Shown here piece after piece: positions 42,231 to 50,195 of a DNA stretch of 63,049 bases. How positions within the stretch are numbered: position 1 is the first letter of the stretch; each line of letters begins with the position of its first letter. This DNA is from Actinoplanes oryzae. Its GTDB lineage: Bacteria > Actinomycetota > Actinomycetes > Mycobacteriales > Micromonosporaceae. The DNA lies in assembly GCF_030757795.1 (NCBI RefSeq), contig NZ_JAUQWH010000037.1:1-63049 (forward strand), given 5' to 3'. The translations under genes and the position numbers were made by a program. The notes beneath the pieces are model-generated. The model was not told the DNA's origin, made no database searches, and saw nothing but the letters and a program-made list of their open reading frames with translations.

Positions 42231-42566
42231 ATGCGAGAGCCCACGTTCTGGATCCTCACGTCGCTGGCGACCGAGGCGCGCCACGGCTACGGGGTGATCC
42301 AGGAAGCCGCCCGCCTGTCGGACGGCAAGGTCAAGCTCCAGGCGGGCACCCTGTACGCCGCCCTGGACCGGCTGGTCGCCGAGGGGCTGGTCGAGCCGGA
42401 CCGCGAGGAGACCGTCGACGGGCGGACCCGGCGCTACTACCGGCTGACCGACTCCGGGGCGCGCGCGCTCGACGCCGAGGCCGAGCGGCTGCGGGCCAGC
42501 GCCGAGGCGGCCGCCGCCCAGTTGCGGACCCGCCGGCGCTTCACCCTCGGCGAGGCGTTCTCATGA
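42231..42566 (+). CDS. PadR-family transcriptional regulator
   Basis: A 111-aa PadR protein from ATG 42231 with TAGGAGAG upstream. The N-terminal winged helix shows FWILTSLATEARHGYGVIQEA and LQAGTLYAALDRLVAEGLVE, both diagnostic, followed by RRYYRLTDSGARAL for the wing. A short C-terminal helix serves dimerisation (PadR-s2 type). Its TGA overlaps the ATG of the membrane protein gene (ATGA at 42563-42566), a common actinobacterial pairing in which PadR controls the downstream membrane protein. The dyad in the upstream promoter is the likely operator. The inducer is unknown. Confidence 0.93.
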   Translation: MREPTFWILTSLATEARHGYGVIQEAARLSDGKVKLQAGTLYAALDRLVAEGLVEPDREETVDGRTRRYYRLTDSGARALDAEAERLRASAEAAAAQLRTRRRFTLGEAFS

Positions 42567-43969
42567 GCCGGCTCGCCGCGCGCTACGCCGTCCTGGTGCG
42601 CGTGTACCCGCCCGGGCCGCGCCGCGACGAGCTGCTCGGCACGTTGCTCGACTGCGCGCCGCCGGGACGCGCGTGGCCCCGGCCCGGCGAGACGCTGGGG
42701 CTGGTGCTGCGCGGGCTGCGGGCCCGGCTCGGGCGACCGTTGTCCTCCTTCGTCGTCCTGCTCGCCGTCCTGGCCGCGCTGACCGGGGCGGTGGCCGGGG
42801 CGAGCGCGGGCTCGTGGCTCGGCTGGCAGGCGCCGCCCCGGCTCCCGTCCGGCGAAAGCGCCCACCAGCTCGGGCAGACCGTCTTCCCCGGCCTGACCGT
42901 CTGGGGCGGCGGGGACGCGGCGGCGTTCGTCCGCACCGGCGACGGCGAGGGCCTGCAGTACGGCTTCGCCGACTACTGGGTGGAGCACACCGACGCGACG
43001 CGGGCCGTCGAGCCGTACACGGTGGGCGCCCGCGACCGCCTGGCCGCCGACGGCTGGGAGGTCGGCGCCACGGGCACCGGCACCTTCGTGGCGACCAAGG
43101 ACGGCCTGGTCCTGTCCTTCGAGGACCAGGTGTGGACGGGCCGGCCCTGGTACGACTCCGACGGCTGGGCGGGCTTCGAGCTGTCGCGCTCGGCGCCGTG
43201 GTGGACCAACGCCCTCACCCTGGCCGGTGCCCTCCTCGGCGCGCTCACCGGCTGGCTGCTCACCGGCTGGGCGAGCCGCCGCACCGAGAGCCACCCGGTC
43301 CACGCCCGCACCGCCGCGGTGCTCGCCCTGTTCGGGCTGAGCCTGACCACGCCGCTGCTGCTGCTCAGCTTCGGCTGGTCGCCACCGGACTCCGGGCGTC
43401 CCTGGACCGAGACGCTGCACCTCGGGCTGCGCTGGGTGCCCCGGTGGGCGCCGATCCCGATCACCTGGCTTCCGCCGCTCGCGCTCCTGGCCGCCTGGTT
43501 CGCCCGCCCGCGGCGACGCAGCCTGATCGCCGCGGGCGCCACGCTGCTCGCGGTCTCCGCCGCGATCGCCGTCCTCAGCACCCGCCCCGGCCCGGCCACC
43601 GCCGCGGCCGCCTGCCCGATCCGCCCCGCCGAGCCGCCCGCCGAACTCCCCGCCGCCGCCACCCGGCTCAGCACCGTCGCGCGCGTCTTCGTGCGCCAGG
43701 ACACCCCCGCCGACCAGCGCAACCTGATCACCGCGGCGATCGGCCGGGTGCCGGCGACCCGCGCCTACAACTTCGAGTACGACCCGCTGTCCGCCGCCTA
43801 CCGCGACGCCTACTGCGCCGGGGCGCCCCTGCCCGCGGGCGTGGGCGCGACCCTGCCCTACTTCTTCGACATCGACCTCTCCAGCCCCGGAGCCGTGCCC
43901 GGCCTGGCCGCCGAGGTGGGCGGCATGACCGGCGTCCTCGCCGTCCGGCACGGCCTCCCCCGGCCCTGA
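42563..43969 (+). CDS. Membrane protein of PadR-linked family, function unknown
   Basis: A 468-aa protein coupled to padR. Its first ~45 residues hold the conserved VYPPGPRRDELLGTLLDC block found in many proteins next to PadR genes. A membrane helix lies at about 60-82, an extracytoplasmic domain at about 85-205 (with GFADYWVEHTDATRAVEPY), then further helices at about 212-345, and a final soluble part (about 350-468) rich in Pro/Ala. No enzyme motif was recognised. The pairing suggests a membrane stress or efflux-related job set by PadR. After its stop lie only IS remnants, so it ends the locus. Confidence 0.75.
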   Translation: MSRLAARYAVLVRVYPPGPRRDELLGTLLDCAPPGRAWPRPGETLGLVLRGLRARLGRPLSSFVVLLAVLAALTGAVAGASAGSWLGWQAPPRLPSGESAHQLGQTVFPGLTVWGGGDAAAFVRTGDGEGLQYGFADYWVEHTDATRAVEPYTVGARDRLAADGWEVGATGTGTFVATKDGLVLSFEDQVWTGRPWYDSDGWAGFELSRSAPWWTNALTLAGALLGALTGWLLTGWASRRTESHPVHARTAAVLALFGLSLTTPLLLLSFGWSPPDSGRPWTETLHLGLRWVPRWAPIPITWLPPLALLAAWFARPRRRSLIAAGATLLAVSAAIAVLSTRPGPATAAAACPIRPAEPPAELPAAATRLSTVARVFVRQDTPADQRNLITAAIGRVPATRAYNFEYDPLSAAYRDAYCAGAPLPAGVGATLPYFFDIDLSSPGAVPGLAAEVGGMTGVLAVRHGLPRP

Positions 43970-43989
43970 GCACGCGCCGGCGTCCCGCC

Positions 43990-44118
43990 ACCCGGGGAGA
44001 GTGTTGGTTGCCTGGTGACTACGGGCCACCCGTCTGCACCGTCCCCACCAGGCGAAAGTCCGTTCCACCACCCAGCGGCGGGGCAGCATCGGGAAGCCTT
44101 TGACATCGGCGTTTACGC
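43990..44118 (-). pseudogene. IS5-family transposase, C-terminal remnant
   Basis: On the minus strand VKGFPMLPRRWVVERTFAWWGRCRR is readable, matching the C-terminal DDE glutamate region (RRWVVERTFAW) of IS5-family transposases. No start, N-terminal half or intact end is attached. It belongs with the N-terminal remnant at 44425-44735; the middle has been lost or displaced by an IS256-type fragment. Confidence 0.75.
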
Positions 44119-44261
44119 GCCCCGATCTGCAACTCGACACCGGCGCGTCCACGCCCCGGGGCAGTGCTCGAAACCTGCGGATGATGCGTCGGGAGGCATA
44201 CCCGCCCGGCGACGCCCCAAGTCCAGGAATCAAGTAGTGCGCGGGCCGGGAAGGGCACGCC

Positions 44262-44425
44262 GTGCTTACCGTGGTCAACCCGGAAGAGCCCACGCCAGCG
44301 GCCGTGGCCGAGCCGGCCGCGTCCGGCGGCTCGTTTATCGATGAGATGGTGCGTGACGGCGCGCGGCGGATACTCGCCGCCGCATGGGAGGCAGAGGTCG
44401 CCGCCTGCATCGCCGCGCATGCCGG
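44262..44425 (+). pseudogene. IS256-family (mutator) transposase, N-terminal remnant
   Basis: MLTVVNPEEPTP followed by SFIDEMVRDGARRILAAAWEAEVAAC matches the N-terminus of actinobacterial IS256-type transposases. Similarity stops at about 44425 and the frame runs into the antisense of IS5-type sequence. The DDE core is missing, so the element is dead. It interrupts the IS5-type remnant. Confidence 0.7.
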
Positions 44426-44735
44426 CGAGCTTGCCACCTTCGTGGCTGTGCGCGGTCTGCGGGTCCAGCACCGCGACCGACGGCTGCGGGTCACGTCCCC
44501 GGCCGTGCCGACCAGATCACGTAACCGGTCGTGCACCCGGTCTTAGGCGCCATCAGCGCTCCAGCAGCGAGACCAGCGGTAAGCGGCGTCCCACGGCGCC
44601 AGATCGTGCGGAACGTGCCGCCACGCAGTCCGGGTGCGCAGCAAACAGAGGATCGTGTCGGGGACCACCGCCGCGAACGACGCAGCGGGCGCCCACCCCC
44701 GGCCCGAGATGTCATCGCAGCGTCAGCCGCGGAAC
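44425..44735 (-). pseudogene. IS5-family transposase, N-terminal remnant with frameshifts
   Basis: The minus strand carries LLRTRTAWRHVPHDLAPWDAAYRW, then an in-frame stop, then DRVHDRLRDLVGTAGDVTR and, after a frameshift, AVLDPQTAHSHEGG. These are the N-terminal helical domain and first DDE strand of IS5-family transposases. Stops, a frameshift and the broken end show that it is inactive. It abuts the end of the BLUF gene. Confidence 0.7.
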
Positions 44736-44745
44736 GGCCGGTGGG

Positions 44746-45132
44746 TCACATCGTGGCGCCGGTTGCCTGGAGGCTGCGTAGCGTCCGCAGGGCGGTGGCG
44801 GCTGTCATGGATGGCGGGTGGAAGGCGTCGCGATCCAGTGTGTCGACGCTCATGGCGCCCATGGTCCAGTCGGGGAAGAGGCGGGCGCCGGCCTCTTCGA
44901 AGGCGATCAGCGTGACTCCGCTGTGCCGCTGGTCGCGGGCGATGGTCAGGAACTTCCGGGTCAGCGCATCGCGTGGTCCCTCGAGGCACTGCAGGAACCA
45001 GCGCCGGTCGAAGGCGAGCACGCCGGTGATCCCCTCGGCCTCGTTGCCCGCCCGCGCCTCGTCGAGGATGCGCAGGACGCCATGCACCCCGACGTCGCGC
45101 TCCTCGCTGAAGTAGATCAGGCGGCTGAGCAT
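44746..45132 (-). CDS. BLUF-domain blue-light photoreceptor
   Basis: A 128-aa single-domain protein from ATG 45132; GTG 45135 just before it is possible. SRLIYFSEERDV supplies the flavin-contacting Tyr. The helix RAGNEAEGITGVL holds the conserved Asn, FLQCLEGPRDALTRKF the essential Gln, and FPDWTMGAM the Trp and Met of the switching strand. BLUF proteins bind FAD and change hydrogen bonding in blue light; short ones act on partner proteins. Partners here could be one of the c-di-GMP enzymes in the region or the adjacent divergent response regulator-kinase pair, which is inference only. It lies next to IS remnants, whose sequence ends 10 bp after its stop. Confidence 0.9.
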   Translation of the reverse strand: MLSRLIYFSEERDVGVHGVLRILDEARAGNEAEGITGVLAFDRRWFLQCLEGPRDALTRKFLTIARDQRHSGVTLIAFEEAGARLFPDWTMGAMSVDTLDRDAFHPPSMTAATALRTLRSLQATGATM

Positions 45133-45311
45133 CACCGTCCCACGATAGCCACCTCGGCGTGCGCTCATGGGCCTTTCCGACCGCACCGAAGGCCATTGGT
45201 CCGAGCCACCCGTTCGGCGGATCTTGGCGCGGTCGTGGCCGATAACCGGGTCGCGCGCCACACCGGCACATAGCGTCGCCCGTAACGGTCCGGCGAGGAA
45301 GCGGCGGTGCG

Positions 45312-45695
45312 ATGGCGCTTGTGGTGGTGGCTGAGGACGACGGGGACATCCGCGAGATCATGGTGCGGATCCTGCGCCGGGCCGGTCACACCGTCGTGGC
45401 TGCGGAGGACGGCGGCGCCGGGCTGACAGCGGTGCGCGCGCAACTCCCGGATCTGGTGGTGAGTGACATCGACATGCCGGTTCTGTCCGGCATTGAGATG
45501 GTGCGGGAGCTGCGCGACAATCCGGCGACGGCGGACCTGCCGGTGCTGTTCGTCAGCGGCAGCCTGGCGCCGGGCGATCCGGGCCCCGAGGGCCTGCCGG
45601 GTACGTCGGTGCTGTTCAAGCCGTTCCTGCCGCGCGAGTTCAGCGACGCGGTGGACCAGGCGCTGGCAACCGGTCCTTCGGCCGGCCGCGGGTGA
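45312..45695 (+). CDS. Single-domain response regulator
   Basis: A 127-aa receiver-only protein; ATG 45312 follows GAGGAAG. VVVAEDDGDIREIM carries the acidic pair, VVSDIDMPVLSGIEM the phospho-accepting Asp, LFVSGS the switch Ser/Thr region and LFKPFLPREF the conserved Lys. No output domain follows, so it works like CheY or Spo0F, passing phosphate by contact. Its TGA overlaps the GTG of the following kinase gene (GTGA), so the two form one pair. It is divergent from the BLUF gene over 179 bp. Confidence 0.92.
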   Translation: MALVVVAEDDGDIREIMVRILRRAGHTVVAAEDGGAGLTAVRAQLPDLVVSDIDMPVLSGIEMVRELRDNPATADLPVLFVSGSLAPGDPGPEGLPGTSVLFKPFLPREFSDAVDQALATGPSAGRG

Positions 45696-47737
45696 CGGCA
45701 CCGGGCGGCGGCCCGGAAGAGCTCGACCACCGCGCGCTGTTCCGTGGTGCTCCCGTGGCGTTGCTGGTCCTGGACCCGGAGCTGACGATCGTCGAGGCGA
45801 GCGACGCCTATCTGGCGGCCACCGCGCGGACCCGGGAAGACCTGGTGGGGGTGCCCGTCTTCGCCGCCTTCCCGGACAACCCGGCCGATCCGCGGGCCGA
45901 CGGGGTGGCCCAGCTGGGCGCGTCCCTGCGCAGGGTGCTGCGGGATCATGCCTCCGACGTCATGGCGATCCAGAAGTACGACATCCCGGGGCCCGGCGGC
46001 TTCGACGTCCGGTACTGGGCGCCGGTCAACGCGCCGGTGCTCGGTCCGGACGGGCGGCTGCACTGGATCGTCCACCGCGTCGAGGACGTCACGTCGTACG
46101 TGCGCGCCCGGCACGGCGGCGTCGAGGTGGCCCAGCTTGCCACCGAGCTGCGGGCGCGCACCGACCAGATGGAGGCCGAGGTCTTCGCCCGGCGCCGGCT
46201 GCAACAACGGCACGAGGCGCTGCAGGCGGTCGTCGACAGCCTGGAGGTCGCGGTCATCGGCAGCGACGACGACGGGCGGCCGGTGCTCTACAACGAGGCG
46301 GCCCGCGAGCTCTTCGGCCCGGACATCGCCGAGCTGGCCCCCGCCGACCGGGAGGCGCGGCTGCACCTGCGGAGTCCTGACGGGCACCCGCTGGGGCCGG
46401 ACCTGCCGCTGCTGCGCGCCCTGCGCGGTGAGGAGGTCCGCGACGCCGAGGTCGTCGAGGTCGTCCCGGGGCGGCCCCGGCGGTTCTTCCGCGTGCACAG
46501 CCGCCCGGTCGCCGGGCATCCGGGCGTGACCGCGGTCGAGGCCATCCACGACACCACGATCTCCCGGCGCATCGCCCAGTTCCAGCGGTGCGAGCTGGCC
46601 ATCGCCCGGGTGGTCGCGGAGCCGCGGCCGGACGAGGAGGTGTACGCCGAGGCGGTGGCCACGGCGGGGTCGATGCTGGGCTGGGACGAGGCCGAGCTGT
46701 GGATGTGCGACGACGGCACGCGCACAATGCGCCGGGTGAGCCGGTGGGCGGACCCCGGACGCGATCCGGCCCCGCGTGGGCCCGGCGTCCTGGCCTCCGG
46801 CGCGGGTCTGCCGGGTCGTGCGTGGCGGAGCGGCAAGCCGGTGTGGCTGGTGAATCCGCCGGCCGGGCACGAGGCGCACGGGGACGGGGACCCGCTGCGG
46901 ACGGCCGTGGCGGTCCCGCTCCCCCACGGCGCGCCCGCGATCGGGGTGCTGGTCTGCTACAGCGCCACGGTGGCGATGCCGGATGACGTGCGCACCGAGA
47001 TGATCACCGGCATCGCGCCGCCGCTGGGTGCCTATCTCGTACGCCGGAGCGCCGAGCGCCTCGCCGCCGACCTCGCCGGCGCGCACGACCAGTACATCGC
47101 GCTGGCCGGCCACGAGCTGCGCACGCCGCTGACCAGCATCCAGTCCTGCACCGACCTGCTGCTCGACGAGCCCGGCCTCACCGGCGACCAGCGGCACATG
47201 CTCACGGTCATGCAACGCAACGCCGCGAGCCTGCGCGCCGTCGTCCTCCGGCTTCTCGACGTGGCCGCGCTGCGGGCCGGGCGCTTCGACGTCCGCAAGC
47301 AGCGCACCGACCTGGCAGCCGTCCTGCTGGAGGTCACCGGCGCCCTGGCCGGCGACGCGGACCTCGTCGACCTGCACACCCCCGGCTCGCTGCCGCTCGA
47401 CGGCGATCCCGCCCGGCTGCGCCAGCTCGCGGAGGAGATGATCAGGAACGCCTTGACGTGGGCGGATCCCGGCTCGACCGTCACCGTGCGGCTGACCGGC
47501 GACGACCTGGCCGCGACCCTGACGGTGTCCAACCGGGGCCCGGCGATCCCGGCGAGCGAGCGCGACCACGTGTTCGACCTGTTCTACCGCGGCGACGAGG
47601 CCCGCCGCCGCGGTGTTGCGGGCACGGGTCTCGGCCTGGCCCTGGCCGCGGCGGTCGCCGATCGGCACGGCGGGTCGCTGACGCTGGACCCGGCCGCCGA
47701 CGGTGTCACCTCCTTCACCGCCCGCCTGCCCCGCTGA
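45692..47737 (+). CDS. Soluble PAS-PAS-GAF histidine kinase
   Basis: A 681-aa kinase from GTG 45692. There is no membrane helix. A PAS domain occupies about 10-130, a second PAS about 175-300 (AVVDSLEVAVIGSDDDGRPVLYN by parts), and a GAF domain about 305-450 (LAIARVVAEPRPDEEVYAEA). ALAGHELRTPLTS is the H-box with the phosphorylated His near residue 476. EEMIRNALTWADPGS is the N-box and GTGLGLALA the G-box of an intact HATPase. It would sense a cytoplasmic signal through its PAS and GAF domains and phosphorylate the coupled receiver protein. Its stop is followed by a convergent GH16 gene. Confidence 0.93.
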   Translation: MTAPGGGPEELDHRALFRGAPVALLVLDPELTIVEASDAYLAATARTREDLVGVPVFAAFPDNPADPRADGVAQLGASLRRVLRDHASDVMAIQKYDIPGPGGFDVRYWAPVNAPVLGPDGRLHWIVHRVEDVTSYVRARHGGVEVAQLATELRARTDQMEAEVFARRRLQQRHEALQAVVDSLEVAVIGSDDDGRPVLYNEAARELFGPDIAELAPADREARLHLRSPDGHPLGPDLPLLRALRGEEVRDAEVVEVVPGRPRRFFRVHSRPVAGHPGVTAVEAIHDTTISRRIAQFQRCELAIARVVAEPRPDEEVYAEAVATAGSMLGWDEAELWMCDDGTRTMRRVSRWADPGRDPAPRGPGVLASGAGLPGRAWRSGKPVWLVNPPAGHEAHGDGDPLRTAVAVPLPHGAPAIGVLVCYSATVAMPDDVRTEMITGIAPPLGAYLVRRSAERLAADLAGAHDQYIALAGHELRTPLTSIQSCTDLLLDEPGLTGDQRHMLTVMQRNAASLRAVVLRLLDVAALRAGRFDVRKQRTDLAAVLLEVTGALAGDADLVDLHTPGSLPLDGDPARLRQLAEEMIRNALTWADPGSTVTVRLTGDDLAATLTVSNRGPAIPASERDHVFDLFYRGDEARRRGVAGTGLGLALAAAVADRHGGSLTLDPAADGVTSFTARLPR

Positions 47738-47782
47738 GCCCGCGGGGCAGGCAGGGCCGGGCGCGCTGATCTGCGCGCCGGG

Positions 47783-49132
47783 TCAGAGCTTGCCCCAGAG
47801 CTGGTTGGCGGTGGCGGCGCAGTCCCAGAGCTGGAGCGCGGCGCCGTTGCCGCCGGCCCAGTCCTTGAGGTCGACGCAGCGGCCCGAGGAGGTGTTGACC
47901 AGGGTGCTCGCGGCGGTGAGGGTGAAGCGCTGCACCGGGTTGGCGGTGCAGTCGGCCAGCTGGATGCGGGTGCCGTTGGCCAGGGCGCCGCCGGCCGGGT
48001 CCAGGCACTTGCCCATCGCGCGCAGGGTGCCGTCCGCCGCGAACGACCACTTCTGCGCGTCGCTGCCGTTGCAGTCCCAGGTCTGCAGGAGGGTGCCGGC
48101 CGTCGGCTGGGCGTTGGGAATGTCGATGCAGCGGCCGCTGAAGGTCGACTGCAGCATCGTCGCGCCACCGGACGGCGGGGTGGTGGCGGCGGGCGCGCCG
48201 GGGTCGCAGTCGTTCGCGGCGGTGACGTTGTCGGCGAAGGTGGTGCCCGCGGCGCGGTAGGTGCCGATCGCCGAGGCCGCCTGCGCCGGGGTCAGGACCT
48301 GCTTCTTGGCGTGGTAGACGTAGTCGATCGACTGCAGGTAGGTGCTGGTGCCGCCGGTGTGCCCGGCCAGGTCGATGAACCACTGGTTGAAGTCGATCGA
48401 CATGTTCTGCCGGGGGTAGACCTTGCCCGAGTGGTCGCCGGCCAGCGCGCCGTCGATGTAGTACCGGACGTGGCCGTCGGCGACGGTGGCCATCACGTCG
48501 TGCCAGCCGGCGATGCTGCGCTGCTGCTGGCTGTGCTGGTTGTCGGCGTACCACGGGTCGGGGACGTAGGTGTACCAGGTGGTCTGGTAGTTGATCGGGC
48601 CCGCCTCGCCCCAGCCGCCGTTGGGCAGATACTCGGAGAAGTCCATCTCGGAGTAGCTGGGGTCGCGCGGGGCGGCCAGCGGGGAGATGGTGTAGAAGGT
48701 CTGGTTCACGTGGTCGCCGTCGGGCCCGCTCGCCGGCGCGTCGGCGAACTTGATCCGGGCCAGATAGGTGCCCTCGAGGAAGCGCCGGTTGCTCTGCGAG
48801 AACTCGGCGTGCGAGGTCCCGCCGGCGGTGCCGTCGGTAACCGCCTTGAGCTGGGCGACCTGCTGCCCGTCGACGGTCGGGAAGGACACGTTGCCGGCGA
48901 GCCAGCCGGCGCCGGCGACGCCGGGACCACCGGCGCTGGTGCGGATGCTCCAGCCGTGCCGGCTCAGCGCCGCGTCGGTGCGCGAGGTGTAGGAGAAGTC
49001 GTCGAAGAGCACGCCGCAGCTGGTCGCCGCGCTGCTGGTCGAGGCGGTGGCGACGGCGGCGCCGGCGAGGGCCACGGCGGTGGCGGACAGGACCGCGCCC
49101 AGGGCGATCTTGCGACGGGGGGACAGACCCAT
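47783..49132 (-). CDS. Secreted GH16 glucanase with ricin-type lectin domain
   Basis: A 449-aa secreted enzyme from ATG 49132 (AAGGAG about 11 bases upstream). A Tat/Sec-like signal (SPRRKIALGAVLSATAVALA) ends near residue 35. The GH16 fold (about 38-275) holds the catalytic SEMDFSEYLP, an exact ExDxxE. Residues about 320-449 form a ricin B/CBM13 beta-trefoil with repeated QxW-type ends (LLQTWDC, ALQLWDC). GH16 enzymes cut beta-1,3- or mixed-linkage glucans, and sometimes galactans; the lectin part binds the polymer. The RR of the signal fits export through Tat. Two ACCAGTGGT boxes lie upstream. Confidence 0.9.
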   Translation of the reverse strand: MGLSPRRKIALGAVLSATAVALAGAAVATASTSSAATSCGVLFDDFSYTSRTDAALSRHGWSIRTSAGGPGVAGAGWLAGNVSFPTVDGQQVAQLKAVTDGTAGGTSHAEFSQSNRRFLEGTYLARIKFADAPASGPDGDHVNQTFYTISPLAAPRDPSYSEMDFSEYLPNGGWGEAGPINYQTTWYTYVPDPWYADNQHSQQQRSIAGWHDVMATVADGHVRYYIDGALAGDHSGKVYPRQNMSIDFNQWFIDLAGHTGGTSTYLQSIDYVYHAKKQVLTPAQAASAIGTYRAAGTTFADNVTAANDCDPGAPAATTPPSGGATMLQSTFSGRCIDIPNAQPTAGTLLQTWDCNGSDAQKWSFAADGTLRAMGKCLDPAGGALANGTRIQLADCTANPVQRFTLTAASTLVNTSSGRCVDLKDWAGGNGAALQLWDCAATANQLWGKL

Positions 49133-49207
49133 GGGGGGTGGGCTCCTTGTCGTGGGGGATCCCGGCCGGCCTGGGGAGGACCTGCCGGGTACGGAGCGGC
49201 CGGACTG

Positions 49208-49258
49208 ACCAGTGGTATAGCCGTCGGCCGCACGAGCACGGTCGTCCCTACCAGTGGT
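49208..49258 (-). promoter_or_regulatory. Two ACCAGTGGT boxes upstream of GH16 gene
   Basis: ACCAGTGGT occurs at 49208-49216 and 49250-49258, 42 bp apart (four helical turns), about 75 and 117 bp before the GH16 start. The first continues as AGTGGTATAG, resembling half of a DasR (GlcNAc regulator) site, but the other half is missing. This is the only structure seen in the 323-bp stretch 49133-49455. Confidence 0.45.
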
Positions 49259-49455
49259 TTGCGTCAATACGGCGGTCGACAGCAGCGTCATCGAGGCAGA
49301 AAATGGGGACCGGCCATCCCCTCGACAGGAGGCTGCGGTGCGGCGTGCCGAGGTGCGGGACAGGCTCCCAGCCACCTGCGATTCGGGCCGGAGTCAGGCT
49401 GGTCCTCCCAGCACATGTCCCCGGACCAGCGACGACTGGTGCGCCTGAGCCGGGC

Positions 49456-50100
49456 TCACATGGCGGCGGGATAGCGTCCGGGGCGGTGGTTGACCACGAG
49501 GACCAGGTTGAGCACGGCCACCCCGGCCGCGGACAGCAGGACGGCGGAGAAGGGGATGACGAAGGCCGAGGCGATCACCACGGCCACGTCGAGGGCCAGC
49601 AGCACGTATCCGACCCGCCAGCCGAAGCGGTCGTGGCAGACCAGGGCGAGCACGTTGAAGCCGCCGAGGCTGCTGTGGTGGCGCAGGATGATGAGCAGGC
49701 CGATCCCGGCGGCGAGGTTGCCGAGCAGGGCGGCGTAGACGGGGTTGACGTCGTCGAGGGGCAGCAGCCGCGGCTGGATCAGGGAGAAGCCGGCGAGCAG
49801 CAGGATCGACAGCACCGAGCTGACCACGAAGCGGGGACCCCGGCGCCGCCACGCCAGCACCGCGAAGGGCACGTTCACCAGGGCGAAGATCAGCCCGAAC
49901 GGCCCCGAGGTCAGCCGGGCGAGCAGCAGCACCAGCCCGGCCGTCCCGCCGGTCACCGCGCCCGCGGACTTGACCAGGTAGAGGCCGACGGCGGTGATGA
50001 GGGTGCCCATGGTGAGGGCGAGCAGGTTCTCCGCGACGCTGTGCCCGATCGCCGGGCGGGCCGGTGCCCGCTCGGCGACCGTCGGGTGGGACATGATCAT
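49456..50100 (-). CDS. YitT-family membrane protein
   Basis: A 214-aa protein; ATG 50100 follows AGGGTGG, with ATG 50094 two codons later and the open frame reaching a TTG at 50115. Five or six hydrophobic helices are evident. LYLVKSAGAVTGGTAGLVLLL (in part) and ILRHHSSLGGFNVLAL are the repeated TGG/SLGG half-motifs of the YitT/YczE group. Its job is unknown in bacteria in general. It stands alone between two secreted glycosidase genes, on the same strand as both, with gaps of 95 and 323 bp, so it is likely independent. Confidence 0.78.
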   Translation of the reverse strand: MIMSHPTVAERAPARPAIGHSVAENLLALTMGTLITAVGLYLVKSAGAVTGGTAGLVLLLARLTSGPFGLIFALVNVPFAVLAWRRRGPRFVVSSVLSILLLAGFSLIQPRLLPLDDVNPVYAALLGNLAAGIGLLIILRHHSSLGGFNVLALVCHDRFGWRVGYVLLALDVAVVIASAFVIPFSAVLLSAAGVAVLNLVLVVNHRPGRYPAAM

Positions 50101-50195
50101 GTCGCCACCCTGCAAGATCGATGACCGTTACGGCAACTGCGGCGGCAAAGACTGATCATCCTGTACGACGGAAGGCCCCCACCGCCGCAAATTGC

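Noticed and set aside
49208..49222. A complete DasR site before the GH16 gene
   Set aside because: Only AGTGGTATAG matches; the second half (ACCACT) is absent, so it is listed only as a repeated box.
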